Shown: positions 26,252-34,385 of the stretch, piece after piece | Layout of the letters: the number at the start of each line of letters is the position of its first letter | How positions within the stretch are numbered: the stretch's first letter is position 1 | NCBI GenBank assembly: GCA_037443785.1 | Contig: JBBINR010000008.1 | Location: 41,407 to 105,406, forward strand | Origin: JAQUOA01 sp037443785 | GTDB lineage: Bacteria > Bacteroidota > Ignavibacteria > UBA10030 > UBA8401 | Direction of reading: 5' to 3' | Length of the DNA: 64,000 nt | Program-made: the position numbers and the translations under genes | Notes under the pieces: generated by a model | The model's input: the letters and a program-made list of their open reading frames with translations, nothing else | What the model was told of the DNA's origin: nothing | The model's database searches: none

Positions 26252-27966
26252 AATCCTCCTCGTTCAATTTTCCCTCGTAATGCTTCGTTCTTTTTATCTT
26301 TTTCTAATGCTTTTGTCCAACACTTTTTGGCTTCGTCATGTTTATGTAATTTCGAATAAACATCCCCAAGATGCTCCAGCACGACTGCGCTCGCATCTCC
26401 TTTGTCAACGGCCTTTGCAATATAAACGAATGCTTCTTCGTATTTTCCCAGTTGAAAAAGAATCCAGCCGTACGTATCAAGGTATGATGAGTTTGCTGAA
26501 TCTTTTTCGAGTGATTGTTGCGACATGACTCGTGCTCGATCCAGTTGTTCTGATCGCTCTGAAAGAGAATACGCGTAATTGTTGAGCACCAGCGCATTCG
26601 ACGGATCGATCCGCAGTGCACGCTCGTACGTTGAATCCGACTCCAGATGCATTTTCAACGCATCGTATGTTAATCCAAGCGAAGAAAGTGCGTTAACATC
26701 GGTCGGATTTAATTCAACGGCGCGTTCCAGGGCAACGCGTGCATCTTCATTCATCTGCGCACGATTATAGGCAATACCAAGCAACATGTGTATTCGAAAA
26801 TCATCGGGAACATATTGCTTGGCTTTATTCATGACGCTGATCGTTTCCTGAAAATCCTGCTTATCAAAATACAGCCAGCCAAGCTGCCACCATGCATCGG
26901 CATTCCAATTTGCCGTTTGCGTTGCTTTGTTCAAATAGTCTTCCGCAACGGAATCTTTTTTAATGGTCCTGTATAGAACACCAAGATATAAATACGGGCG
27001 CCAGTCGTTGGGATATTGCCGCTCATATTTTTTAAAAAGGGTGATCGTTTCATCCGTCAGGGTAGAATCTTTCAATGATTGCGAATAGTATGCAATACCG
27101 ATTCGAAATTGGAGATCAGGATCGAGTGAATCCGATTTCAACACAGTATCCAATTCCTTTTTTGCTTTCAGCCAATCATTTTGTTGCAGATAAACATCGG
27201 CAAGGGATGTGCGCAGCAAGGGATTTTCCGGATTTTTTTCCAGTACATCGTCGATCGTTTCACGCGCTTTGTCGAATTGTTTTGTCCTGAGATAGAGATC
27301 GGCAAGATTTTGTTTCAATGCAATATTTCCCGGATCGATTTTTATCATCTCTTCAAATAATTTGGCCGCTTCATTATATCGCTGCAGCATCGTATTTAAT
27401 TGCGCGGCTTGAAGAAGAACGTCCCATGATGATCCTTTCAACCGTAGAATTCGCTCGTACAGCTGGAGCGATTCCATCGGGCGGGCGCGTTGAAGAATTT
27501 GTGCAAGTGCAAACATGCTGTTGGTGTGAAGCGAATCGATTTTTAGAATCCCATAGAATTGAACGGCAGCTTTGTCAAATTGTCCGGATTGTATATAAAT
27601 CTGCGCAAGGAGCTCTCGGAAATCGATATTTATCGAATCGAGCCGGATTGCTTCTTCGGCATTTTCTGCCGCCGGAACAAATCGCTTTAATGCGGTATAG
27701 TTTTTTGCAAGCGCAAAATAAATTGCAGGATCTTGATCGTAGCGCAATGCCTCTTGATAATCGAGGATTGCCTCGGCAAATTGGTTTTTACTTTCTTTCA
27801 AAGATCCGTCGATAAATAATTGCATCGCTTTGGAGCGGTCTTGTTCCTGTTGTTTCGAGGTTATTTTTTTTTGCGGGGATTGTGAGACTGTTTCTTTGGT
27901 AGATGTACACCCAATGATATTTACAAAAATCCACGCGGCGACAACCAGCGTGCTGCTGTATTTCAT
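26248..27966 (-). CDS. TPR-repeat lipoprotein
   Basis: The start is set at 27966 because AAGGAG lies 9 nt upstream; an in-frame ATG eight codons earlier (27990) lacks this support. The 572-residue protein begins with a lipoprotein signal (Cys20 in 'NIIGCTST'). It then consists almost entirely of about 13-15 tetratricopeptide repeats, visible as 'A-x-Y..AL..DP' units such as 'LDPSNALVLNNYAYSLSER' (quoted in part: RIDPSNALVLNNYAYSLSE). TPR arrays bind proteins, so this is probably a scaffold on the inner leaflet of the outer membrane. It heads the operon with the DUF4292 and EnvC-like genes. Confidence 0.85.
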   Translation of the reverse strand: MKYSSTLVVAAWIFVNIIGCTSTKETVSQSPQKKITSKQQEQDRSKAMQLFIDGSLKESKNQFAEAILDYQEALRYDQDPAIYFALAKNYTALKRFVPAAENAEEAIRLDSINIDFRELLAQIYIQSGQFDKAAVQFYGILKIDSLHTNSMFALAQILQRARPMESLQLYERILRLKGSSWDVLLQAAQLNTMLQRYNEAAKLFEEMIKIDPGNIALKQNLADLYLRTKQFDKARETIDDVLEKNPENPLLRTSLADVYLQQNDWLKAKKELDTVLKSDSLDPDLQFRIGIAYYSQSLKDSTLTDETITLFKKYERQYPNDWRPYLYLGVLYRTIKKDSVAEDYLNKATQTANWNADAWWQLGWLYFDKQDFQETISVMNKAKQYVPDDFRIHMLLGIAYNRAQMNEDARVALERAVELNPTDVNALSSLGLTYDALKMHLESDSTYERALRIDPSNALVLNNYAYSLSERSEQLDRARVMSQQSLEKDSANSSYLDTYGWILFQLGKYEEAFVYIAKAVDKGDASAVVLEHLGDVYSKLHKHDEAKKCWTKALEKDKKNEALRGKIERGGL

Positions 27967-28031
27967 CGATTTTTTCTCCTTGTATACCAAAATATAGAAA
28001 AACTGTGCTGCAGTTACAATTAGACGAAATA

Positions 28032-28058
28032 AAAAGGCGGCTTGTTCGGCCGCCTTTT
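28032..28058 (-). terminator. Rho-independent terminator after the Bax-inhibitor family gene
   Basis: AAAAGGCGGC (28032-28041) and GCCGCCTTTT (28049-28058) form a perfect 10-bp GC-rich stem with a 7-nt loop. On the - strand it ends in a T-run and lies 22 bp after the stop of the 28081 gene. It could also work on the other strand. Confidence 0.85.
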
Positions 28059-28080
28059 AATCGCTGAGGGTGAAAATTTC

Positions 28081-28824
28081 TTATTTTCTGCTGTTCAACT
28101 TTGAGAGTAATCGAAGAATTTCAACATAAAGCCAGATTAATGTAACCATTAACCCGAACGCAGCATACCATTCCATAAATTTGGGCGCGCCTTGTTCCGC
28201 ACCTTTTTCAATGAAATCGAAGTCAAGAACTAGATTTAATGCAGCAATAATAACAACAACGAGGCTGAATCCGATTCCAATCAAACCATTTTCATGAATG
28301 TAGGGCATATGAATGCCAAAGAAACCAAGAATTGTTGTCAAAAAATAGATCATGGCTATTGCGCCTGTCGCCGCGAAAACACCAAGCTTGAAATTTTCTG
28401 TCGCTTTAATTACTCCTGATTTATAGGCTATTAACAAACATCCGGCAGTACCAAATGTCAATGTAACGGCTTGAATAACAATTCCTTCAAATTGTGCTTC
28501 CATTACCGATGAGATCGCTCCTAAAAAAAGTCCTTGAGCAAGAGCGTAAACAGAGGATGTAATTTGTGACCATTCCTTTTTAAAGACCGTCACCAGCGCA
28601 GCAACGAATCCGCCGATTGCACCGCCGATCATCCACATGAACATTTCATCAACGCGTCCTTCAAGAAACAAGCTCCATGTATATGCAGCGCTTGCTATCA
28701 CCAGCAACAAAAGAAACGCAGTTTTATTGATGGTGCCCTGCAGCGTCATTGATTCGCTGCCGGTGTATGTTCCGATATTTTGAAATGTTTTGTCGTTTAA
28801 AGCGGGGTTGGCCGTTCGCATCAT
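28081..28824 (-). CDS. Bax inhibitor-1/YccA family membrane protein
   Basis: The 247-residue protein has about seven hydrophobic segments from residue 32 onward. It starts with 'RTANPALNDKTFQNI', as in the COG4760 branch of BI-1 proteins. The C-terminal 'LDFDFIEKGAEQGAPKFMEWY' region (quoted: DFIEKGAEQGAPKFMEWY) carries the conserved acidic residues of the pH-sensing pore. Family members leak Ca2+ or protons across membranes; the bacterial role is poorly known. A GGAGG site 10 nt upstream supports the first of two adjacent ATGs. It is transcribed alone and ends in a strong terminator. Confidence 0.88.
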   Translation of the reverse strand: MMRTANPALNDKTFQNIGTYTGSESMTLQGTINKTAFLLLLVIASAAYTWSLFLEGRVDEMFMWMIGGAIGGFVAALVTVFKKEWSQITSSVYALAQGLFLGAISSVMEAQFEGIVIQAVTLTFGTAGCLLIAYKSGVIKATENFKLGVFAATGAIAMIYFLTTILGFFGIHMPYIHENGLIGIGFSLVVVIIAALNLVLDFDFIEKGAEQGAPKFMEWYAAFGLMVTLIWLYVEILRLLSKLNSRK

Positions 28825-28920
28825 AAATATTTTTCCTCCAAAGATTTGTATAATTTAATCAATTTTTCGTTATCACAAAAGCTTTGTTGTTTATTCCGTA
28901 AATTTTTTCTTTTGAACCCG

Positions 28921-28952
28921 TTTGCCAATGAAAAGAAAAAGGGGTATACTTG
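28921..28952 (+). promoter_or_regulatory. Bacteroidota-type promoter of the DUF3332 gene
   Basis: TTTG (28921-28924), a 20-nt spacer and TATACTTG (28945-28952) match TTTG-N19-21-TAnnTTTG with one mismatch. The predicted transcript start is near 28959, about 50 bp before the ATG. Confidence 0.55.
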
Positions 28953-29009
28953 CATCAGTTATTCTCTTTTTATTCACCATTTATATATCAACCAATAAAG
29001 GAGTTTATC

Positions 29010-29516
29010 ATGAATAATTTATTCAAAAAATTTGTGATCGTAATGTTGGTAGCATCGTTTGCATTGATGTCTGTCGGGTGTTACGGGTCGTTTAATCTTA
29101 CAAAGAAAGTATATAATTGGAATGGAACAATGGAAGGAAAGTGGGTGAAAGAGTTAGTCTTTTTGGTAATCAATATTGTCCCGGTATATGGTGTTGCGGC
29201 GTTCGTTGATGCAATCGTCTTGAATAGTATTGAATTCTGGACAGGAAATAATCCGATGGCTTCAACAATTAAATCTGAAGATGGAACAACTGTTGCATTC
29301 AATGTCGAAAACAAAACTATGACCATCAGCTACGGCGAGAAATCGTTTACTGTTGTGAACAAAGATGGCAAGGCGACCGTAAAAGATGCTGAGGGAACAA
29401 TTCTTGCAACAATGGAATCCGATGCAAACGGCGGCATGGTGATGAAAGATGCAGGCGGAAAAGTATTAGCATCATATTCACAAAACGAAGTTACGGCGAT
29501 GCTTGCAAATAAATAA
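29010..29516 (+). CDS. DUF3332 lipoprotein
   Basis: The start is the ATG at 29010, 6 nt after an AAAGGAG site; an upstream ATG at 28950 lies within the promoter region. The 168-residue protein has a lipoprotein signal ending 'LMSVGC'. It then has 'YGSFNLTKKVYNWNGTM', a hydrophobic segment 'ELVFLVINIVPVYGVAAFVD', and a C-terminal beta-rich region. This pattern is DUF3332, whose function is unknown. It is monocistronic between a promoter and a terminator. Confidence 0.8.
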   Translation: MNNLFKKFVIVMLVASFALMSVGCYGSFNLTKKVYNWNGTMEGKWVKELVFLVINIVPVYGVAAFVDAIVLNSIEFWTGNNPMASTIKSEDGTTVAFNVENKTMTISYGEKSFTVVNKDGKATVKDAEGTILATMESDANGGMVMKDAGGKVLASYSQNEVTAMLANK

Positions 29517-29546
29517 GAGTTCAAAGAAGTAACACACCTTAGGGAT

Positions 29547-29582
29547 GAAGGAGAGCTGAGATCAGTTCTCCTTCTTTATTTT
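29547..29582 (+). terminator. terminator after the DUF3332 gene
   Basis: GAAGGAGA (29547-29554) pairs with TCTCCTTC (29567-29574), and the stem can extend inward. It is followed by TTTATTTTT. The structure overlaps the 3' end of the convergent DUF423 gene. Confidence 0.7.
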
Positions 29583-29942
29583 TAAAGCGGAAAGAAAGAA
29601 AAACAACCAGCCGAGAAGAAAACTAATGCCGCCGAACGGAGTTATAAATCCCAGCATACGAACCTCCGACAAAGCCATTGCGTATAAACTTCCCGAAAAA
29701 AGAATAATGCCGGTAATAAATGCGAATCCCGAAAATTTTGCAAATCGTTGTCCTGATCGATCAGCAAGAAAAGCGATGACACAAAGGGCAAACGCGTGAT
29801 ACATTTGATATCGGACTGCTGTTTCAAAGACTGCCAGCATTTCAGGTGAAAGAATTTTTTTCAATCCGTGTGCGCCGAAAGCACCAAGTGCTACACCGGA
29901 AAATCCGAAGAAGCCCCCCCACAAAAAAAATTGCTTTTGCAT
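29562..29942 (-). CDS. DUF423 small integral membrane protein
   Basis: The 126-residue protein has four hydrophobic segments and the DUF423 signature 'GVALGAFGAHGLK' near the N-terminus. 'AVRYQMYHAFALCVIAF' follows, and the C-terminus is 'MLGFITPFGGISFLLGWLFF'. Homologues include E. coli YgdD, of unknown function. It lies 49 bp downstream of the VWA gene on the same strand and could be the last gene of that unit. Confidence 0.85.
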   Translation of the reverse strand: MQKQFFLWGGFFGFSGVALGAFGAHGLKKILSPEMLAVFETAVRYQMYHAFALCVIAFLADRSGQRFAKFSGFAFITGIILFSGSLYAMALSEVRMLGFITPFGGISFLLGWLFFFLSALKIKKEN

Positions 29943-29991
29943 TTCGTTTAAATCCTTTCTTGTCTGGCTTTTTTTAATGCTGGCGTGAACG

Positions 29992-32163
29992 TTAGAGCAT
30001 TCCGCTTCGCTTTCTAATAAACCACTCTATGCCGAATAGAAAAATAATAATCGAAAGCCAGGCTGGCAGATTCCACAATTGAAATTCTCCAATATGAACT
30101 TCATGGTTTGTTTGTATGTCGGGATTCGAAAATATTCTTTGAGCAAGGGAATCAAATTGTGATGCGTCAGAATATACTCCGCCTGTCACCCGCGCAAGTT
30201 GTTGGAGCAGCGTTTTATTCATTTTTGTTTCACTGAATTCTATGGACTGATCACCTACAGAAAATCGTCCTTTCGTTGCCGCAAGCGTGTCGCCTTTCTT
30301 TGTTGCCGTAGCGGCAAAAAGGTAATCGCCTTGCAACAATCCTGAAGCAATTCCATCGTATCGCCCCGACCCTAACGATGAAAGGATAATATCGGACAAT
30401 CGTTCATTCGCTGGTGTCGTAATGGAAACTCCGACATCGACATTGTCGACTGGCTCAAAATTATCATTCAGTATTTGTCCGATAAAATTAATCGGTTCGC
30501 CCTGGGCGAAAATTTCTTTTTCGGGATAGACGCGGAATAACTTATCATCATCGTGTGTCCCAAGCCATCGGATCAGTGAAGAAATCCATGGCGTAAAAAA
30601 TCCTCGCGTTTCGTTCGCCGTGCTTGCAAGAAGTCTCCAGCGATACAGTCCATAGCCAAGAAAGGCGAGTGATTTTGTCTTCCCGCTTTGATGTGAAATG
30701 AAAAGCGGCACCTTTAACGGAACGCCTTGAATTTTTGATGACAGGAGTTTTTGCGATTCCGGTTTTTCGATAAATGTTGACAGGGAAGTGTATACCGGGG
30801 GGAGCTTATCCCACGAGAACAGAGGGAACATTTCGGCTGAAGGTTCAACCAACAAGTTAAGCCGTTGTTGCGTTGATAAAACGGGAAGAACATTCTGTTC
30901 ATCAAATTTTTCCGTTTCGACAACGAAAGGAAGGATCGGCTCTAGCTGTTTTAATTTTTGTAAATCGACTGTCCGGCTTGCAACAAAGAAAACAGAAGTT
31001 GAATGCGCTTGTATGGTTGATACAATAAATTGAAGTGCCGCGCTTGAAGTGCTTTGAGCCGGAAAACCTTCAAGAACAATGCAGTCTGCCCCCGCTGCTT
31101 CTTGCTGCATGGTTGCTTGTGTTTGGAGAGAAAACAAATTTCCATTCGGCATCTGGGTAAATAAAATCGATTCAATATTTTTATCTTCGGCAAGCGACTG
31201 CATGATTGCCGAAACATCCGGATTGGGTGATCCTGCGAGGACAATTACTTTAAGTCTGCTCTTCAGAATTTTAATCGTTGAGGAGCGCAAATTATTCTTT
31301 TCTGTCAATTCTCCGTTAAGTGTTGAAACTGAAACAATTAATTTTTTTATCCCTTCGCTGGTTGGCGTGTAAGAAAATTGCACCGGAAATTCAGCTATTC
31401 CGCCGTTTGGTGAGGAGATCTGTAAACGCTGCTCGGATATTTTCTTTTTGCCTTCAAATAGTGATACGAAAACAAACGATGACATGACGCCGTTTGTTTT
31501 TACCATAGCATCAACCGGAAGCGGCGTGCCGATATATCCAACGGTATTGACAAGCAATTTTGAAACCAGAATATCTTTTTGCTCCGTAGTATCACCCACT
31601 CCAACGACATAAAGCGGAACAGAAAGTTTTTCGGCCACATACAGCGGATTTGTTCCCGCGTTGTAATTACCATCCGTAATCAACAGTATCCCTTTCAACG
31701 GTAAAGGGGAAGTTTCCTGCGCTTGTTCAAGCGCCGAAGAAATATTTGTGACTCCGCCATTAATAAGAAGTGATTCCGGATTGAGCGGTGAGACCGCGTA
31801 TGAGAACTCGGAAAGCTGGGCAGACGTTCTTGTTGTCAGCGTATGGAACGAAGGACTTTTTAAAATATTTCGGAGAATTTCTTGCTTGTTGCCGGTGCGA
31901 TCGGTTTGTGACATGCTTAATGAATTATCGACAAGCATTGCAAACGGCGGAAGTTTTTCTGTGCTAGATCGGAATGAAAACTGCGATTCAAAAATCGCAA
32001 ACAGGATGAATAATAGTGCCAGCGTTCGCAAGCCAATCAAGACATATCGTTTTGAATTTGAAACATGAGGAATGGTATATCGATAGATAAAAAATGAAAC
32101 TGCTGCGGCAAAAACAAATGAAAGAACAACAAAAAAGGGCGATGTTTGAAAAGATAAATTCAT
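29992..32163 (-). CDS. VWA-domain membrane protein
   Basis: The 723-residue protein has two N-terminal membrane segments (about 9-30 and 40-62). A von Willebrand A domain with the metal-site motif 'DNSLS' (about residue 79) and 'ILLITDGNYNAG' follows. A glutamine-amidotransferase-like fold (about 310-560) and beta-sandwich stretches come next, and a last membrane helix sits before 'RKRSGML'. This architecture recurs in Bacteroidota and relatives, often with MoxR ATPases. Ligands are unknown. It is 47 bp downstream of the secreted subtilase gene and probably co-transcribed. Confidence 0.75.
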   Translation of the reverse strand: MNLSFQTSPFFVVLSFVFAAAVSFFIYRYTIPHVSNSKRYVLIGLRTLALLFILFAIFESQFSFRSSTEKLPPFAMLVDNSLSMSQTDRTGNKQEILRNILKSPSFHTLTTRTSAQLSEFSYAVSPLNPESLLINGGVTNISSALEQAQETSPLPLKGILLITDGNYNAGTNPLYVAEKLSVPLYVVGVGDTTEQKDILVSKLLVNTVGYIGTPLPVDAMVKTNGVMSSFVFVSLFEGKKKISEQRLQISSPNGGIAEFPVQFSYTPTSEGIKKLIVSVSTLNGELTEKNNLRSSTIKILKSRLKVIVLAGSPNPDVSAIMQSLAEDKNIESILFTQMPNGNLFSLQTQATMQQEAAGADCIVLEGFPAQSTSSAALQFIVSTIQAHSTSVFFVASRTVDLQKLKQLEPILPFVVETEKFDEQNVLPVLSTQQRLNLLVEPSAEMFPLFSWDKLPPVYTSLSTFIEKPESQKLLSSKIQGVPLKVPLFISHQSGKTKSLAFLGYGLYRWRLLASTANETRGFFTPWISSLIRWLGTHDDDKLFRVYPEKEIFAQGEPINFIGQILNDNFEPVDNVDVGVSITTPANERLSDIILSSLGSGRYDGIASGLLQGDYLFAATATKKGDTLAATKGRFSVGDQSIEFSETKMNKTLLQQLARVTGGVYSDASQFDSLAQRIFSNPDIQTNHEVHIGEFQLWNLPAWLSIIIFLFGIEWFIRKRSGML

Positions 32164-32210
32164 GTGCTGGGAAACGTCCCAATAAGATAAGTTTTATTGT
32201 TGTATCCGGA

Positions 32211-34253
32211 TTATTTTATAAGGACCATCTTCTTTGTTTGAACGAATTTTCCTGCCCGCAGCTGATACAAATACACTCCGCTGGACAGATTGAGTGTTGC
32301 GGCATTAAGAATATACGTATATTCCCCGGCGCTTTTCGGTTCGCTAACCAGCGTCGTTATTTTTCTGCCAAGAACGTCGTAGAGCTTCAGCGTTACAAGT
32401 TCACTGGAAGGCAGTTTGTATTCAATTCTTGTCGAAGGGTTAAATGGATTTGGAAAATTTTGTTCGAGCACAAACGATGATGGAATTGCCGGCGGCATTT
32501 GGTGTGGATCGATATTTGTCGTTCCGGTTTTTGCATCATACAAAATCGTTGGTGCACCATAGGGGCTTTTTCTTGCCGGAGCAGAATTATCTTTTGCCTG
32601 CACATAAAAAAGGATATTGGTAGAAACTTTAATACCGGGAACTATGGCAGTATATTTTCCGGAAGATGTTGTCGAATCAACGACCTCTGTTTCAGTCATT
32701 GCAACCGAAGAAAAGGTTTTTCCATTATCGATCGAATAATAAAGAGCAACAGAATCTTTGTACACGTTCGCATGTGAAACAACATACATGCTGATGGAAT
32801 AATTGCTATCTGTCGTCATCAAGATTTCTGGATCGGTACTAATCACCATTCCGTTATAGAGAATTGCTTTGTAAGCATCGATAATTCCCCAGCCAATCGT
32901 ATTATTCGGTGACGATGCATTGCTGGCTGTATTTCGCAATGCATCTCGCACTTGTACCGGCGTCAATTCCGGATGTGCGGAAAGAATCATTGCGGCAACG
33001 CCTGCCGCTAATGGTGTTGCAAGAGACGTTCCTTGAAAAGATCCGCTGTAAGACGAGTTTGATGGTATGGCACAATATGTTCCCACTCCATGGGAAACAA
33101 TGTCCGGTTTTGTCCTTCCATCGCTCGTCGGACCTACAGAACTAAAGCTTGCATAATTTCCGTTGTTGTTAACAGCGCCCACCGAAATGATGCTGTCCGC
33201 ATCGGCAGGTGTGGTAAGAAAATGCCACGATGTGCCTGCTTCGTTCCCCATTGCATTTACAACAACAACACCTTTGCGCGCGGCAATGGCGGCTGCTTTT
33301 GTTGTGGTGGCTGTTTTGCCATTCATATCCGCATAAGTATAGCTGTGCTGCGGATTGCCATTGGCATCGGTTAAATCAAATTCGCTGTATCCAAGGGAGC
33401 TGCTGACAACCTCTACTCCACATTGTTCCATCCACTCAATTGCGGCCACCCAACGATCTTCTTCGACGTTTGTCTCGGTTGGAACATATTCGGTTTTTCC
33501 CAAAATAAAACTCGCATTAAATGCCGGACTCACCAACCGTCCCTCTTTAAAACCGCCAACCAACGAAAATGTCGATGTTCCATGAGTGTCCTGAGAGCCG
33601 GCATCGCCAGATTGATTTTCGGTCACGCTATCTTTCTGTATAAAATCATATTCTGCAATAATCCTTCTTGATTGCAATGCTTCATGAATTTTCCACCGGA
33701 ATCCCGTATCGAGCATTCCAACCAAAACACCTCTTCCGGAAATTCCAATGTTGTGAACTTTCACGGCATCAATTAATTCCATTTGTGATAAGGATGGACC
33801 ATAATCAAATCTTTGGCCGGCTATCTTTTTAAAATGCTGGTGGATCGTCTGTTCTGAGGATGGTAGTTCTGGAGAAAGAAATGTTTTTACCGGTACAATT
33901 GCTCTGATAGAACTTTGGTGCTCTAGTTCTTTTTTTTGTTCAGGTGTAAGATGCGCTGTAACGGCATTAAACCAGCGTGATTGATTTTCAATGACAATAT
34001 TTTTCTGTGTTAAGGCTTGAATATTTTTGGGTGAAATGGGAAAATCTTCTTCCGTAATTTCTTCACCCACTTTTTCCCTTCGTCTCAACGCCCGGTCGGA
34101 AATTCCGGTGATGACTTTCAATTCAATTTTTGAAAGCGCTGGTTTGTTCGCAGGAAAATCCTTTGAAGCAAAGTAGATCCAATATTTTGCGCTTTTTTCC
34201 TGTGCAAAAACAATAGCACTTAAGATCAAAAAAAAGGCAATCATTTTTTTCAT
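32211..34253 (-). CDS. secreted subtilisin-like (S8) protease with type IX sorting domain
   Basis: The 680-residue protein begins with a Sec signal (MKKMIAFFLILSAIVFAQ), then a propeptide-like region to about residue 130. The S8 catalytic triad is visible: Asp in 'VGMLDTGF', His in 'DTHGTST' and Ser in 'FQGTSLATPLAAGV'. The last 80 residues begin 'LEQNFPNPFNPSTRIEYKLP' and end 'QTKKMVLIK', the type A sorting domain used by the type IX secretion system. The enzyme is therefore probably exported to the cell surface or medium. Substrate is unknown. Genes for the secretion machine are not in the window. Confidence 0.92.
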   Translation of the reverse strand: MKKMIAFFLILSAIVFAQEKSAKYWIYFASKDFPANKPALSKIELKVITGISDRALRRREKVGEEITEEDFPISPKNIQALTQKNIVIENQSRWFNAVTAHLTPEQKKELEHQSSIRAIVPVKTFLSPELPSSEQTIHQHFKKIAGQRFDYGPSLSQMELIDAVKVHNIGISGRGVLVGMLDTGFRWKIHEALQSRRIIAEYDFIQKDSVTENQSGDAGSQDTHGTSTFSLVGGFKEGRLVSPAFNASFILGKTEYVPTETNVEEDRWVAAIEWMEQCGVEVVSSSLGYSEFDLTDANGNPQHSYTYADMNGKTATTTKAAAIAARKGVVVVNAMGNEAGTSWHFLTTPADADSIISVGAVNNNGNYASFSSVGPTSDGRTKPDIVSHGVGTYCAIPSNSSYSGSFQGTSLATPLAAGVAAMILSAHPELTPVQVRDALRNTASNASSPNNTIGWGIIDAYKAILYNGMVISTDPEILMTTDSNYSISMYVVSHANVYKDSVALYYSIDNGKTFSSVAMTETEVVDSTTSSGKYTAIVPGIKVSTNILFYVQAKDNSAPARKSPYGAPTILYDAKTGTTNIDPHQMPPAIPSSFVLEQNFPNPFNPSTRIEYKLPSSELVTLKLYDVLGRKITTLVSEPKSAGEYTYILNAATLNLSSGVYLYQLRAGKFVQTKKMVLIK

Positions 34254-34332
34254 ATGGATAATATACAGTACTCACCGTTTGAATTCAATGCAACATCGGC
34301 CAAGGAAGACGATGATGGGGTTTGTTTAAAAT

Positions 34333-34365
34333 AAAAAAGGAAATCTGTCACAGATTTCCTTTTTT
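34333..34365 (-). terminator. terminator after yidC
   Basis: AAAAAAGGAAATCTG (34333-34347) and CAGATTTCCTTTTTT (34351-34365) are perfect 15-bp complements with a 3-nt loop. A and T runs on both sides make it bidirectional. It lies 20 bp beyond the yidC stop. Confidence 0.85.
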
Positions 34366-34385
34366 ACACAACGGAGCTTCACTTT

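Noticed and set aside
27318..27815. 165-codon open frame antisense to the TPR gene
   Set aside because: It is a shadow frame of a clear TPR coding sequence with no family features.
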